Source: Alcanivorax sp. 24 (GTDB lineage Bacteria; Pseudomonadota; Gammaproteobacteria; Pseudomonadales; Alcanivoracaceae). Taken from it: a DNA stretch of 64,000 bases. Positions 1-8,383 of the stretch are shown in pieces. The first letter of the stretch is position 1, and each line of letters opens with the position of its first letter. Location: the NCBI RefSeq assembly GCF_004360225.1, contig NZ_SNUA01000006.1, positions 1 through 64,000 of the forward strand, in the 5' to 3' direction. The notes beneath the pieces were generated by a model, which saw only the letters and a list, made by a program, of their open reading frames with translations, made no database searches and was not told the origin of the DNA. Both the position numbers and the translations under genes were made by a program.

Positions 1-688
1 GACAGTCCGCCAGAATCACATAACTACCATACAGACCGTCCCCCAGGAGGATATCGCCGGCATTGAAGCCAGGCAGCAACGAACGGAACAGGGTGTGTTC
101 GCTGGCGCCTTTACCCGCGTAAGGCCCCATTGCCGCATTCAGTACGGCACCACTGGCCAGACAGGTGACGGCGACAATACGACACAGTGGGAAGCCCAGA
201 CCAGGCTTCTGCGAGCGCTGCTGGGGGTAAACCTCTTGATTGGCGGGCGTGTCCGGCAGGGTCACTGTGGTGCCGTCAACGATGCGAACAGGCCGCCCCT
301 GCCAGAGCCAGTCATCAGGTACTTTCTCGTTGATCAACGCGCCTGTGGCACGTGCCAGAGATGAGACCAATTCCAGTGGTAAACGCTGCCGAGCTTTGCA
401 ATAGCCGCCCGTGGAAGTACTGCACGCCTTGCGCCCTCCCAGCCAGCGTGCCACCGCAGCTTCGTTGACCACTCGCTGACAGGAGCGATCCGCTTGCATC
501 ACCTGGCTCAGAAACATCGCCAAGGTTTCCGTTGGCGGGAAGAGGCGCTCGCGGTGCTCGGGCAATAAGGATTCCAGTACATCAAAGAGTTCTGCCGAGG
601 TGAGTAGATTGAAAAAACGGATGGCATCTTGGCGGGACAACTGCTGTTTGATTGCTTGCTGCTGAAATCGATTCTGTTTAGCATCCAT
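1..688 (-). CDS. IS4-family transposase, N-terminal part (cut by window edge)
   Basis: Translating the minus strand from the ATG at 688 gives an uninterrupted frame of about 229 codons that runs off the left edge of the window. The protein starts MDAKQNRFQQQ and contains a segment around residue 150 reading VDGTTVTLPDTPAN, then QKPGLGFP, and near the edge LLGDGLYGSY. These fit the first and second catalytic aspartates of the DDE domain of IS4-type transposases. The third acidic residue would lie outside the window. Intactness cannot be judged, but the visible part has no frameshift or stop. The IS end should lie between 689 and about 810; a sequence reading CTAAGTAAGTGCCATTCGCG at 783-802 is a possible terminal repeat, unproven without the other end. 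Confidence 0.85.
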   Translation of the reverse strand, partial: MDAKQNRFQQQAIKQQLSRQDAIRFFNLLTSAELFDVLESLLPEHRERLFPPTETLAMFLSQVMQADRSCQRVVNEAAVARWLGGRKACSTSTGGYCKARQRLPLELVSSLARATGALINEKVPDDWLWQGRPVRIVDGTTVTLPDTPANQEVYPQQRSQKPGLGFPLCRIVAVTCLASGAVLNAAMGPYAGKGASEHTLFRSLLPGFNAGDILLGDGLYGSYVILADC

Positions 689-806
689 GGGAGCTGATCC
701 TTGGCGGGGTGTGGATTCTTTGGCGAGATAAACACGCTGCCATTGGATCAGCTTTTTTGTTTCTGGATCAAGGTCTTATCGACTAAGTAAGTGCCATTCG
801 CGTCAG

Positions 807-855
807 GTCTTGCCTTTTCCCTTTATTAGATGGCAATAGGGGCAAAAAGCAAGAC
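807..855. repeat. inverted repeat in the transposase-to-RES gap
   Basis: The 290-base gap between the transposase start and the RES toxin stop holds no convincing gene. It contains an imperfect inverted repeat: GTCTTGCCTTTTCCC at 807-821 pairs with the segment ending GCAAGAC at 855. It could terminate the toxin-antitoxin transcript, which reads toward it on the minus strand, or be part of the IS flank. No clean T-tract follows. Confidence 0.4.
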
Positions 856-978
856 TCGCCCCTGAATGGGAAGCCAGACTCCTGGATTTCGTACGATCAG
901 TGTTGGAGGTGGCCGGTAGATACAGGCGGCGGGAGTTGGTGGTTGGGGATGTCTTTACAAAAATAAATCAGGTCGTGT

Positions 979-1449
979 TTATTGGGCAAGTCGCGCATCT
1001 GGCCGGAAAGGGAGGGGCGTGGCGGCGGCAACGGTCTTCGGAAAGGCGGAGTGGCCTGGATTGAGGAGATAGATCTGTTCACGGGGGACCACCACGCTGG
1101 GAACGGCTAGCGCCAAACCGGTATTGGCGTCCAGCCAGCTGTCTCCTACGTTGGCTGTGGACGGTGGAGCCGGCTCATCCCGCCAGTCGTCTGGCAATTG
1201 CTTGTCCGGGAGCGTTTGTACGGCCTTCGCTGGCAACCGCACCTCCATGAGAGCGTAATGGTGCAGGAGGCTATAGTCACCGAGATGCACCATCACTTCC
1301 AGGATGGCCAGTGACTCCGAGCCCGCCAGGTAGACGCAAGAGCGCCCCCGGCTGTTCCAGCACCCGCCGTAGAGACGGGCTCCCTCGCCGTCGAAGGCGG
1401 TTGCTTGCCACTTCTTCTTTACCAGGCGATACGCTGGAATCGAACTCAT
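979..1449 (-). CDS. RES-domain toxin of a ParS/Res-type toxin-antitoxin pair
   Basis: This 156-residue protein starts MSSIPAYRLVKKKW and then has YGGCWNSRG and a central SLAILEVMVHL segment, typical of the RES fold. RES toxins such as those of Pseudomonas and Mycobacterium (MbcT) degrade or modify NAD+. The start at 1449 is chosen because its ATG overlaps the antitoxin stop in an ATGA junction, which implies translational coupling. A longer in-frame extension upstream overlaps the antitoxin and is not needed. Conserved Arg, Tyr and Glu positions expected of the family are present in the first 60 residues. Function is inferred from the family and the gene pair. Confidence 0.85.
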   Translation of the reverse strand: MSSIPAYRLVKKKWQATAFDGEGARLYGGCWNSRGRSCVYLAGSESLAILEVMVHLGDYSLLHHYALMEVRLPAKAVQTLPDKQLPDDWRDEPAPPSTANVGDSWLDANTGLALAVPSVVVPREQIYLLNPGHSAFPKTVAAATPLPFRPDARLAQ

Positions 1450-1901
1450 ACGGCCACGCCGTGTTCCAGGCGGCCGATCAGATTCAGCACGGCCTCCGCT
1501 TCCGCCGAGGTGGCGATCATCTCGACCGGGCGGCGTCCACCGAGGCCACGAACGGGATTGAGTAACCATTGCCGGGCCCGGGCTTTGTCTCCCTCGAACA
1601 GGTCCGTCGCCGCCTTGAACACCTCCGCGAACCGGTACAACCTGTCGCCTTCCTCCATCTTGAAGCGCCCGGTCTTGGCCCGGCGTTGTAGGGTAGCGGG
1701 AGGGATGATCACATACCGGGCCAGCTCTTTCTGTTCCAAACCCGCTTCCGCGGCGAGTTTGATGTACACCGTGTAAGGCATCCCGTCCCGCAGCGTTTTA
1801 TGCAGTTTAGCCCCCCGGGATGGGATTCCCACGGCTTTCCAGAAGCGGGCATGGACGCGGGCGGCATTGCCTTCAGTATCAGGGGAACTCATTACAATCA
1901 C
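1446..1901 (-). CDS. Xre/MbcA/ParS-type antitoxin (DUF2384)
   Basis: This protein of about 151 residues precedes the RES toxin and overlaps it by 4 bases. The N-terminal half (AAEAGLEQKELARYVIIPP, then TLQRRAKTGRF) looks like the Xre-like helix-turn-helix. The C-terminal half (RLYRFAEVFKAATDLF, then ARQWLLNPVRGLGGRRPVEM) is the characteristic toxin-binding domain of MbcA/ParS/Xre antitoxins. A GTG at 1901 has AGGA four bases upstream; an ATG at 1892 is an alternative but lies far from that site. Such antitoxins normally neutralise the RES enzyme and repress their own promoter. Confidence 0.85.
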   Translation of the reverse strand: MIVMSSPDTEGNAARVHARFWKAVGIPSRGAKLHKTLRDGMPYTVYIKLAAEAGLEQKELARYVIIPPATLQRRAKTGRFKMEEGDRLYRFAEVFKAATDLFEGDKARARQWLLNPVRGLGGRRPVEMIATSAEAEAVLNLIGRLEHGVAV

Positions 1902-2018
1902 CGGGTCCTGGTGAAATCATTTGGTGGGTTTTCAATCTATCACTTGGGTGTAGGGGGGCAAGTTACCTCAACAGAGCATGCCGCGATGCCTGCCAGGCAA
2001 AGAGCCCGGGTTTCAGGC

Positions 2019-2459
2019 TCAGCCGCCCAGCCGCCGTGCCATGGCTTCCATGACGCGGCGCCAGCCCTCGTGATCATTGCCGGTTTCGGCGAAGGATTCG
2101 TTTAACAGCTTGTGCTGAATGCCGGTGAGGTGAGCCTGCAGGGCCTTGCCTTGCTCGGTGAGGGACAGGCGTTTGATGCGTTTGTCGTTATCGTCCCGGC
2201 GCACGTTCACGTAACCCTGCTCGGCCAGGGTCTTCAGCGGTTTGTGAATGGCCTGCTTGGTCAGGCGCATGGCTTCCACCAGCTCATTGACGCTGAGGTC
2301 ATTGTAGCGGCTGATGAAGAACAGCAGACGGTGATGGATGCGGGACAGGCCATAGTTCTTGAGGATGGCGTCCGGTTCGGCGACCAGGCCGCGAAAGGCG
2401 AAATGGAGGGTCTCCAGGGTGGCGTCCAGGTCTTCGGGGGAAAGGCTCTCTGTCATCAT
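2019..2459 (-). CDS. MarR-family transcriptional regulator
   Basis: The 146-residue protein has the MarR winged-helix layout: an N-terminal helix (LETLHFAFRGLVAEP), the segment GLSRIHHRLLFFI, the recognition part MRLTKQAIHKPLKTLAEQGY, and the wing RDDNDKRIKRLSLTEQG. A C-terminal dimerisation helix follows (ESFAETGNDHEGWRRVMEAM). It stands alone, with the TA pair on one side and the choice-of-anchor gene on the other, all on the minus strand, so its target is not evident. Two adjacent ATG codons at the start make the exact start uncertain by one residue. Confidence 0.85.
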   Translation of the reverse strand: MMTESLSPEDLDATLETLHFAFRGLVAEPDAILKNYGLSRIHHRLLFFISRYNDLSVNELVEAMRLTKQAIHKPLKTLAEQGYVNVRRDDNDKRIKRLSLTEQGKALQAHLTGIQHKLLNESFAETGNDHEGWRRVMEAMARRLGG

Positions 2460-2603
2460 CGACTCACTGTCTCGATTGGCTGAGGGTCATTGGTCAGAAT
2501 GATTGACTTTCTTGGGGGTATTATGCAACCCGATTGGGGCTAAAAGATAAGTCGGGCGCGCGCGCCGACAAGTAAATAATACGATATTAATGAAGTGCGC
2601 GGA

Positions 2604-2644
2604 TAAAAACAGGGGCGGCGCCGGTAGTCGCCGGACGCCGCCCC
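2604..2644 (-). terminator. rho-independent terminator of the choice-of-anchor gene
   Basis: Read on the minus strand just after the gene's stop, a 9-bp GC-only stem (GGGGCGGCG at 2612-2620 pairing with CGCCGCCCC at 2636-2644) is followed by a T-rich run, TGTTTTTAT. Confidence 0.75.
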
Positions 2645-2658
2645 GGGCAGGACAGGTA

Positions 2659-4536
2659 TTAGTCCGCCAGTTCGGACAGAACCCGGTAAATGGCCGTGGT
2701 GCCGCTCACTTCATTGCCCACGATCAGCAGTGCCTCGCCGTTGGGCGACTGATCCGCGGGGATGAACACCAGGCCTTCCGGGCCCAGGTCGCCGACGTCC
2801 CCGGAGGAGACGTCCTCAGCCACCCATTCCTCGCGGGTGTTCAGGTAGTCCTGGAAAAGGGGCGCGGCGGGGTCTGTAATGTCATACACCATGATGCCCC
2901 CCATCCGCTCCAGGCCCAGGAACAGGAAGTATTTGTCACCGATCTGGCCGATGGTCAGGCCTTCGGGCTCCGGGCCTTTGTTGTCGCTGCGGTCGTCGAA
3001 GGTGCTGCCTTCTTCGTGGTTGCTATTGAAAAAGGTCTTGCAGTCGAGGGCGCGTTCGGCGCCCAGCTTGCATTCGTCGCTGGCCAGGAAGGTTTCGATG
3101 GCGTCGCCGGAATCCCATACCAGGGCGCCGTCCTCGTTCCAGATCGAGAAGGACCGGGTGCCGAAGGCATAGAGGTCGTCATACATGAGACGATCGCCGT
3201 TGGCGTCTTCCAGGCCCTGGTCGTTGAACATCACCGGCTCACCGTTCTCGTCGGTGCGGTAGCCCAGGGTCCAGGTTACGGTCAGACGGCCGAGTTGCTC
3301 GTCTTCGCGGCAGTCGCCAGGATCGCCGGCGGTGGCGCCGCAGTAGGCGAAGGTTTCCGGATTGAGCAGGGCGCCGACGGCGAGGGCGCGCAGGTGGGCC
3401 GGCAGATCGTCGCCGCAGCGGCGATCAAAACCGTTGGCGTGGACCAGATGTTTTACGCGCCATTCCTCGACGAAGCCCTGGCTCGCATCGCCATCGCAGG
3501 GCACGGCGTCCTCGGTGCCGAAGTAGGCGGCATTGTCCTCGCCCCAGGCGCGGGCGTCGCCCTCGTTGGCGGTGACCAGATAGGTGGCGTCACCGGATGG
3601 GTAGGCGGCGATGGCATCCGGCAGGTACAGGCCTTTGACACCGGGCCAGGTGGTGATGGTGATGGCGCCGTCGTCATCGGAGACGTCGAGCCCGTTGCCG
3701 GCTTCACCGTGGTCCTTTGCGCCCAGTGCGACCACGTCGTTGACGGTGGCGCTGGCGATATCGACGATGGCCAGTGCGTTATTTTCCTGCAGAGTGACCC
3801 AGGCCTTGCTGCTGTCGGCGGAAACCGCGATGTATTCCGGTTCCAGGTCCATGGCCACGGACGCGTCGGGGCCGAAAATGCGCACGCCGTTGGCCAACAA
3901 CTCGTCCTTGCGGTCGTTGAAGGCGGTGAAATCCGCGATAGCGGGCTGCGGGCTGGCCGGTTCGGTAATATCGACGACACTGATGGAGCCTTCCGGGTCC
4001 ACACTGTAATCGTCGCTGGGCTCGCCTTCGTTGGCGAGCAGAACGTACCGGCCGTTCGGGGTGAAGGTCACCATGTCCGGTTGAGCGCCAACCGTCGTGG
4101 TGGAGATCAGCTCGAGGGTGTCGGCCTCATACAGCGCCAGATGGCCCTGGTCGGTCTTGGTCGGTGCCTCCACCGCCAGCGCCACCAGATCGCCGTGCAC
4201 GGCGACGCTGTTGACCACGGTGCCCTCGCCAATGGTTTCGGTGGTCAGGGTGTCGGCGTGCACCGGGTTGGCCGGGTCGCTCAGATCCAATACATCCACC
4301 GCGCCTTTCCGGGCGTTGACCACGAAAGCCCGCTTGGTGCCGGCGTGGTAGGCGGGAATTTCCGCCGCGCTGACACCGAATTCGCCGCTGCTGTAGCGGC
4401 CGAGCAGTTGCAGGCTGATGCTTTCCGGGGTGATTACCGGCGGCGCCGGGTTGTCGTTGTTGTCGCTGTCTCCCCCACAGGCACTGAGGGCGGCGGCCAA
4501 TACCGTAGTGGTGGCCAGAAGTCGCCAAGTCGCCAT
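2659..4536 (-). CDS. choice-of-anchor I family lipoprotein (beta-propeller)
   Basis: The 625-residue protein begins with a lipoprotein signal (VLAAALSAC, lipobox cysteine near residue 20) and a Gly/Asp/Asn-rich linker, so it is probably membrane anchored. The body has repeated blades of the type VVDITEP, VDVLDLSDP and AIVDIAS, as in choice-of-anchor I/YncE-like propeller proteins, and ends with a PEGLVFIPADQSPNGEALLIVGNE segment typical of that family. An inserted region at roughly residues 330-510 contains six or more cysteines (for example VPCDGD, RRCGDD, YCGATAGDPGDC, DECKLG, LDCKTF), which could form disulfides in the periplasm or outside. The biochemical function of this family is not known; some members sit near phosphatase or phytase-like proteins. 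It is monocistronic with its own terminator. Confidence 0.8.
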   Translation of the reverse strand: MATWRLLATTTVLAAALSACGGDSDNNDNPAPPVITPESISLQLLGRYSSGEFGVSAAEIPAYHAGTKRAFVVNARKGAVDVLDLSDPANPVHADTLTTETIGEGTVVNSVAVHGDLVALAVEAPTKTDQGHLALYEADTLELISTTTVGAQPDMVTFTPNGRYVLLANEGEPSDDYSVDPEGSISVVDITEPASPQPAIADFTAFNDRKDELLANGVRIFGPDASVAMDLEPEYIAVSADSSKAWVTLQENNALAIVDIASATVNDVVALGAKDHGEAGNGLDVSDDDGAITITTWPGVKGLYLPDAIAAYPSGDATYLVTANEGDARAWGEDNAAYFGTEDAVPCDGDASQGFVEEWRVKHLVHANGFDRRCGDDLPAHLRALAVGALLNPETFAYCGATAGDPGDCREDEQLGRLTVTWTLGYRTDENGEPVMFNDQGLEDANGDRLMYDDLYAFGTRSFSIWNEDGALVWDSGDAIETFLASDECKLGAERALDCKTFFNSNHEEGSTFDDRSDNKGPEPEGLTIGQIGDKYFLFLGLERMGGIMVYDITDPAAPLFQDYLNTREEWVAEDVSSGDVGDLGPEGLVFIPADQSPNGEALLIVGNEVSGTTAIYRVLSELAD

Positions 4537-4611
4537 GAATCGTCTCCCGTTGTCATTTTGGTTGCCCTTGGGGTGTACAGAACGGCGATGACACTGGTGT
4601 GACGAAACAGT

Positions 4612-4632
4612 GACCGCCGCATGACGGCGGTC
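4612..4632 (-). terminator. hairpin downstream of the acyl-CoA ligase
   Basis: An 8-bp perfect stem (GACCGCCG / CGGCGGTC, loop CATGA) lies 15 bases after the ligase stop; on the minus strand it is followed by ACTGTTTCG, a weak T-tract. It is the likely end of the importer-ligase transcript. Confidence 0.55.
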
Positions 4633-4646
4633 TCGTGAACAGGCTC

Positions 4647-6320
4647 TTAATCCTTCAGTAAGCGGCGCAGCACTTTGCCGGCGGGGGTGGCCGGCAGGCT
4701 ATCGACAAAGGCGATGTGGCGTGGGTATTTATACGCCGCCATGTGCTCCCTGGCCCAATCGATCAGATCCTGCTCGCTGACCTTGTCTTTGTGGTCGGGT
4801 TTGAGCACCACGAACAGTTTGACGGTCTCGCCGCGTTTGTCATCGGGAATACCAATGGCCGCGCTCTGGGCAATGGCCGGGTGATCCTGCATCAGTGCTT
4901 CCACGTCTTCCGGAAAAACGCTGTAGCCGGAACACTTGATCATTTCCTTTACCCGGCCGGTGAAGAACAGATAGCCGTCCTCGTCCAGGTAACCGACATC
5001 GCCGGTGTGCACCCAGCCGTCACGCAGCGTCTCGGCGGTGGCTTCGTCCCGCTTCCAGTAGCCTTTGAACACCGCTGGATTGCGCACCACGATCTCTCCG
5101 CTCTGGTTGGGACCCAGTGGCGCTTTGTTTTCCATATCGAGAATGCGGATCTCGTTGCCCGCCACCGGCACACCGCAGCTGCCCCACTTGATGCGATCCT
5201 TGGGCATGAAGGTATCGGAAGTGTGGGTTTCGCTCAGGCCATAGGAGGCTTCGTGCATCTGACAGCCGGTCAGCGCCTTCCATTCCTCGGCCAGCTTTTC
5301 CGTCACCGGCATGCCGAAGCTGGTGGCCGGGTTATTGATCAGGCTGCTCAGGTCGTAGTCGCGGATGTTGGGCATGTCCAGCAGCGCCCGGTTCATCGGC
5401 GCGATGGAGTACCACATGTCACAACGGTATTGGTGCAACGCCCTGGCGGTGGTTTCCGGATCGAAGCGCGCCAGGATCACGGTGGTGCGCCGGGCGTATA
5501 CCGGCATGTACACGCCCATGTTCATGCCGGCGATATGGCACAGAGGCGCGATGGCCAGACCAATGCCATCCGCCTTCAGGCGGTTGGCCTGGAACGACGC
5601 CGCCATTTTGAACAGGCTGCTGCCGTAGCTGAGCATGGCCCCCTTGGGGCGGCCAGTGGTGCCGGAGGTGAACGTCATCAGGCCGATACCGTTCCAAAGA
5701 TCGGCGGACGGCAATTCGGTCAGCGGTACTGTGTCGCGTAATACCAGGCTGAGATCCACGGTGTCCGCCGGCGCTTGGTCCGGTTCGTCCAGCAGTTCGC
5801 CGGGGATTTCCAGGGTCGGCTCCGCCGGCAGGTAGTCGCCGTAGGCGAGAGTCAGAACTGTGTTCAGGGTCGGGACCTGATCCCGAACCTGAGCGACATT
5901 GGGGTACAGATTGCGCGCGGCGATCAGCGCGCAAACCTCGGCGTTGCTCAACTGGTAGGCGATTTCCGCCGCTTTGTACTGCGGGTTCACCGGTGTCACG
6001 ATACCGCCCAGGCTTTGAACCGCGTAGTGCGCAATGATGTACTGCGGGCAGTTCTGCATGTACAGCGCTACCCGGTCACCTTCGCCAACGCCTTGCTGGC
6101 TCAGGTAGGCGGCAAGGCGGCGTACCTTGTCGCCCACCTCGCCCCAGGTCAGCTCGGTGCCGTAATAAATGTAGGCGCGGCGATCGGGCACTTCCTCGGC
6201 GTGCTGTTGCAGGTATTCATGCAGAGGTTTCTCGCCGCGCAGGTATTCCACGGTCTCTCCGGCCCAGGCGGAACCGGGGACCGCGACCGGATTGAACTCG
6301 GCTTGGGTCTGGCTGGACAT
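4647..6320 (-). CDS. AMP-binding acyl-CoA ligase (fatty/aryl acid-CoA synthetase family)
   Basis: The enzyme (557 residues) would activate a carboxylic acid to its CoA thioester via an acyl-adenylate. The phosphate-binding motif TFTSGTTGRPKGAML, the motif YGLSETHTSD, the hinge region GWVHTGDVGYLDEDGYLFFTGRVKEMI and the C-terminal PAGKVLRRLLK lysine are all intact. The start at 6320 is chosen because AAGGAG lies 8 bases upstream; a longer frame to 6473 lacks a site. It is the last gene of a minus-strand block behind an ABC importer of peptide/nickel type, suggesting that the imported compound or its product is the substrate. Chain length or substrate class cannot be read from the sequence. Confidence 0.85.
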   Translation of the reverse strand: MSSQTQAEFNPVAVPGSAWAGETVEYLRGEKPLHEYLQQHAEEVPDRRAYIYYGTELTWGEVGDKVRRLAAYLSQQGVGEGDRVALYMQNCPQYIIAHYAVQSLGGIVTPVNPQYKAAEIAYQLSNAEVCALIAARNLYPNVAQVRDQVPTLNTVLTLAYGDYLPAEPTLEIPGELLDEPDQAPADTVDLSLVLRDTVPLTELPSADLWNGIGLMTFTSGTTGRPKGAMLSYGSSLFKMAASFQANRLKADGIGLAIAPLCHIAGMNMGVYMPVYARRTTVILARFDPETTARALHQYRCDMWYSIAPMNRALLDMPNIRDYDLSSLINNPATSFGMPVTEKLAEEWKALTGCQMHEASYGLSETHTSDTFMPKDRIKWGSCGVPVAGNEIRILDMENKAPLGPNQSGEIVVRNPAVFKGYWKRDEATAETLRDGWVHTGDVGYLDEDGYLFFTGRVKEMIKCSGYSVFPEDVEALMQDHPAIAQSAAIGIPDDKRGETVKLFVVLKPDHKDKVSEQDLIDWAREHMAAYKYPRHIAFVDSLPATPAGKVLRRLLKD

Positions 6321-6366
6321 CAGGTTGCTCTCCTTATCGGCCTCATCGGCCTCGATCAATACAAAG

Positions 6367-6426
6367 AGCGCCCCGACCTGCCTCTGACGGCGGGGCGCTA
6401 AAAAAAATGGCCGGGCGCCCTTTTTA
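6367..6426. terminator. terminator-like hairpins between importer and ligase genes
   Basis: AGCGCCCCG (6367-6375) pairs with CGGGGCGCT (6391-6399). Next to it an A8 run, TGGCCGGGCGCCC and a T5 run (6400-6426) form a symmetric A-stem-T structure. Its flank TTTTTAACGTCGCT closely resembles the secB terminator at 58796-58826 (TTTTTAACGTTGCT). It may attenuate readthrough from the importer genes into the ligase. Confidence 0.5.
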
Positions 6427-6482
6427 ACGTCGCTGCAGCGATGGCCCCGCGGGTGACCGCGGGCGGCGGTCATAAAAAGGCA

Positions 6483-7379
6483 TCACCCGTGGCCCTGGGT
6501 GGTGGGATCAAGTGCCGCGCGCAGGGACTCGCCCAGGGTGTTGAAGGCCACCGCGGTGATCATGATCAGCACCCCGGGGGCGTACATTTGCTCGGGCACG
6601 ATGGACATGTACAGGTAACCCCGGGCGATCATCGAGCCCCAGCTCACCTCGGGCAGCTGCACGCCGAGGCCAAGAAAGCTCAAACTCGCCTCGGCCAGCA
6701 ACGCCACCGCCAGCAGCAAGGTGCTCTGCACGATCACCGGTTGAACCGCGTTCGGCAGTACGTGTTTGATCAGCAGTCGTGCCGGCGAGGCACCGAAGCA
6801 GCGCGCCGCGTCCACGTACAGTTCCTGTCGTACCACCAGGGTGCGGGCGCGAATCAGCCGGGCGATCTGCGGTGCGAACACCAGCCCCACGGAAATCATC
6901 GCGTTGGTCAGACCGATGCCCATGGCGCCGGTGACCGCCACCGCCAGAATGATGGCCGGGAACGACAGGAAGGTATCGATCAGGCGGCTGATGACGGTGT
7001 CCACCCAGCCGCCGGCGAAGCCGGCAATCAGTCCCAGCGGCAGGCCGATCACCAGTGCCACGGAAACCGCCAGTAGCGCCGCGTAGAGGGAATTGGCGCC
7101 ACCATGGATCAGACGGCTCAACACATCCCGGCCGAGGTCGTCGGTGCCGAGCCAGTGCGCGGCGCTGGGGCCGGCCAGTATCAGCTCGCCGTTCTGGTCC
7201 GTGGGCGAGTAGGGCGCGATCCACGGCGCCAGCAAAGCGGCGCCAAGAATGATCACCAGAATGCCGAGACTGATGGCGGCGCGCGGATCGCGGCGCAGCC
7301 AGCGCAGCAGGCGAACCGGTAGCGCCGGCTCTTCCCAGTGCGGCAAGGGTTCCGCTTCGGACAGCGTCAGATGGGTCAT
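6483..7379 (-). CDS. ABC transporter permease, DppC/OppC type
   Basis: This is one of two inner-membrane permeases of a peptide/opine/nickel-type importer (298 residues). An N-terminal OppC-like TM segment (ISLGILVIILGAALLAPWI) is followed by the conserved HWLGTDDLGRDVLSRLIHG loop that marks DppC/OppC proteins. The cytoplasmic EAA loop reads YVDAARCFGASPARLLIKH, and the C-terminus has SFLGLGVQLPEVSWGSMI. About six TM segments are visible. Its ATG overlaps the stop of the upstream permease in ATGA, so the two are translationally coupled. Confidence 0.9.
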   Translation of the reverse strand: MTHLTLSEAEPLPHWEEPALPVRLLRWLRRDPRAAISLGILVIILGAALLAPWIAPYSPTDQNGELILAGPSAAHWLGTDDLGRDVLSRLIHGGANSLYAALLAVSVALVIGLPLGLIAGFAGGWVDTVISRLIDTFLSFPAIILAVAVTGAMGIGLTNAMISVGLVFAPQIARLIRARTLVVRQELYVDAARCFGASPARLLIKHVLPNAVQPVIVQSTLLLAVALLAEASLSFLGLGVQLPEVSWGSMIARGYLYMSIVPEQMYAPGVLIMITAVAFNTLGESLRAALDPTTQGHG

Positions 7380-8335
7380 GATGCGTTAATCCTCGGGTCG
7401 AGAAGGGTGCACAGCAGATCGGTTACCAGGTTGATCAGGATGACCGTCACCACCATTGCCAGAACCGCGCCTTGCACCACCGGGAAGTCGCCTTCCAATA
7501 CCGCCTTGACGATGCTGCTGCCGATGCCGGGAATGGCGAACACCGCTTCCACCACCACGGTGGCGGCGAGAATCTTGTTGAACAGCAGCCCGACCACGGT
7601 GAGCAGGTTGACGCTGACGTTCTTCAAACCGTGTAGCCAGAGGATGCGCGCCGGGCTCAGCCCCTTGGCGTGTAGCGTGCGTACATGTTGGGAAGACTGG
7701 ATTTCCACCAGGGAGCTGCGCAGTTGCCGCGCCACCTCGGCGATGCCATTGGTGCACAGTGCCAGCGCTGGCAAGGTGGCGTACCACAGCGCCTGGCTAA
7801 AGTCCTCGAATGGGGAAACGAAACCCGTGGCCGGGAACCAGCGCAGGGTCAAGGCGAAGAACAGCACCAGGATCATGCCGAACCAGAAATTAGGCAGGGC
7901 CACGCCGAGTGAGGCGGTGCCCATGATGGCGCCGTCCAGCTTGGAGCCGGAACGGGTGGCGGCCAGGATACCCAGCGGCACGCCGATCAGCACCGACAGG
8001 ATCGTGGCGTACAGCGCCACCAATAAGGTGTTCGGAAAGGTGCGGGCAATGGTCTGCGCCACCGGTTCGCCGGAGAGCAGAGCGGTGCCCAGATCGCCAG
8101 TGACGGCGTGCCACAGCCACTGGCCGTATTGCGCCAGAAACGGCTGGTTCAAACCGTAGGCTTCGCGAATCTGTTCGATGCGCTCCTGGGAGGCGTTTTC
8201 TCCGGCCAGGGTGACGGCGATGTCACCCGGTATCAATTGCATCAGGCAAAAGACTATAAAAGTGGCCAGTACCAGGATGGGCAACGCCTGCAGCAGACGC
8301 GACATCACCATCCGTTGTTTTACACGAGTAACCAT
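7376..8335 (-). CDS. ABC transporter permease, DppB/OppB type
   Basis: The second permease (319 residues) has the DppB/OppB N-terminal TM with LMQLIPGDIAVTLAG, the periplasmic segment YGLNQPFLAQYGQWLWHAVTGDLG, the LPNFWFGMIL helix and the EAA loop HVRTLHAKGLSPARILWLH. The final part, FAIPGIGSSIVKAVLEGDFPVVQG, is also family-typical. GGGAG lies seven bases before the ATG at 8335. It lies between the substrate-binding protein and the DppC-type gene, the usual order. Confidence 0.9.
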   Translation of the reverse strand: MVTRVKQRMVMSRLLQALPILVLATFIVFCLMQLIPGDIAVTLAGENASQERIEQIREAYGLNQPFLAQYGQWLWHAVTGDLGTALLSGEPVAQTIARTFPNTLLVALYATILSVLIGVPLGILAATRSGSKLDGAIMGTASLGVALPNFWFGMILVLFFALTLRWFPATGFVSPFEDFSQALWYATLPALALCTNGIAEVARQLRSSLVEIQSSQHVRTLHAKGLSPARILWLHGLKNVSVNLLTVVGLLFNKILAATVVVEAVFAIPGIGSSIVKAVLEGDFPVVQGAVLAMVVTVILINLVTDLLCTLLDPRINAS

Positions 8336-8383
8336 GGGGAAACTCCCGCCCGGGCGCGCGCACCAAGGCGCGCGCCACGGACG

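Noticed and set aside
95-735. Small open frames on both strands at the left edge
   Set aside because: All are shadows of the transposase frame that runs off the window edge.
2590-4602. 670-codon plus-strand open frame antisense to the choice-of-anchor gene
   Set aside because: High-GC codon bias leaves the complementary frame open; no recognisable domains, composition is Gly/Val/Ala-biased, and the opposite strand has a clear lipoprotein and terminator.
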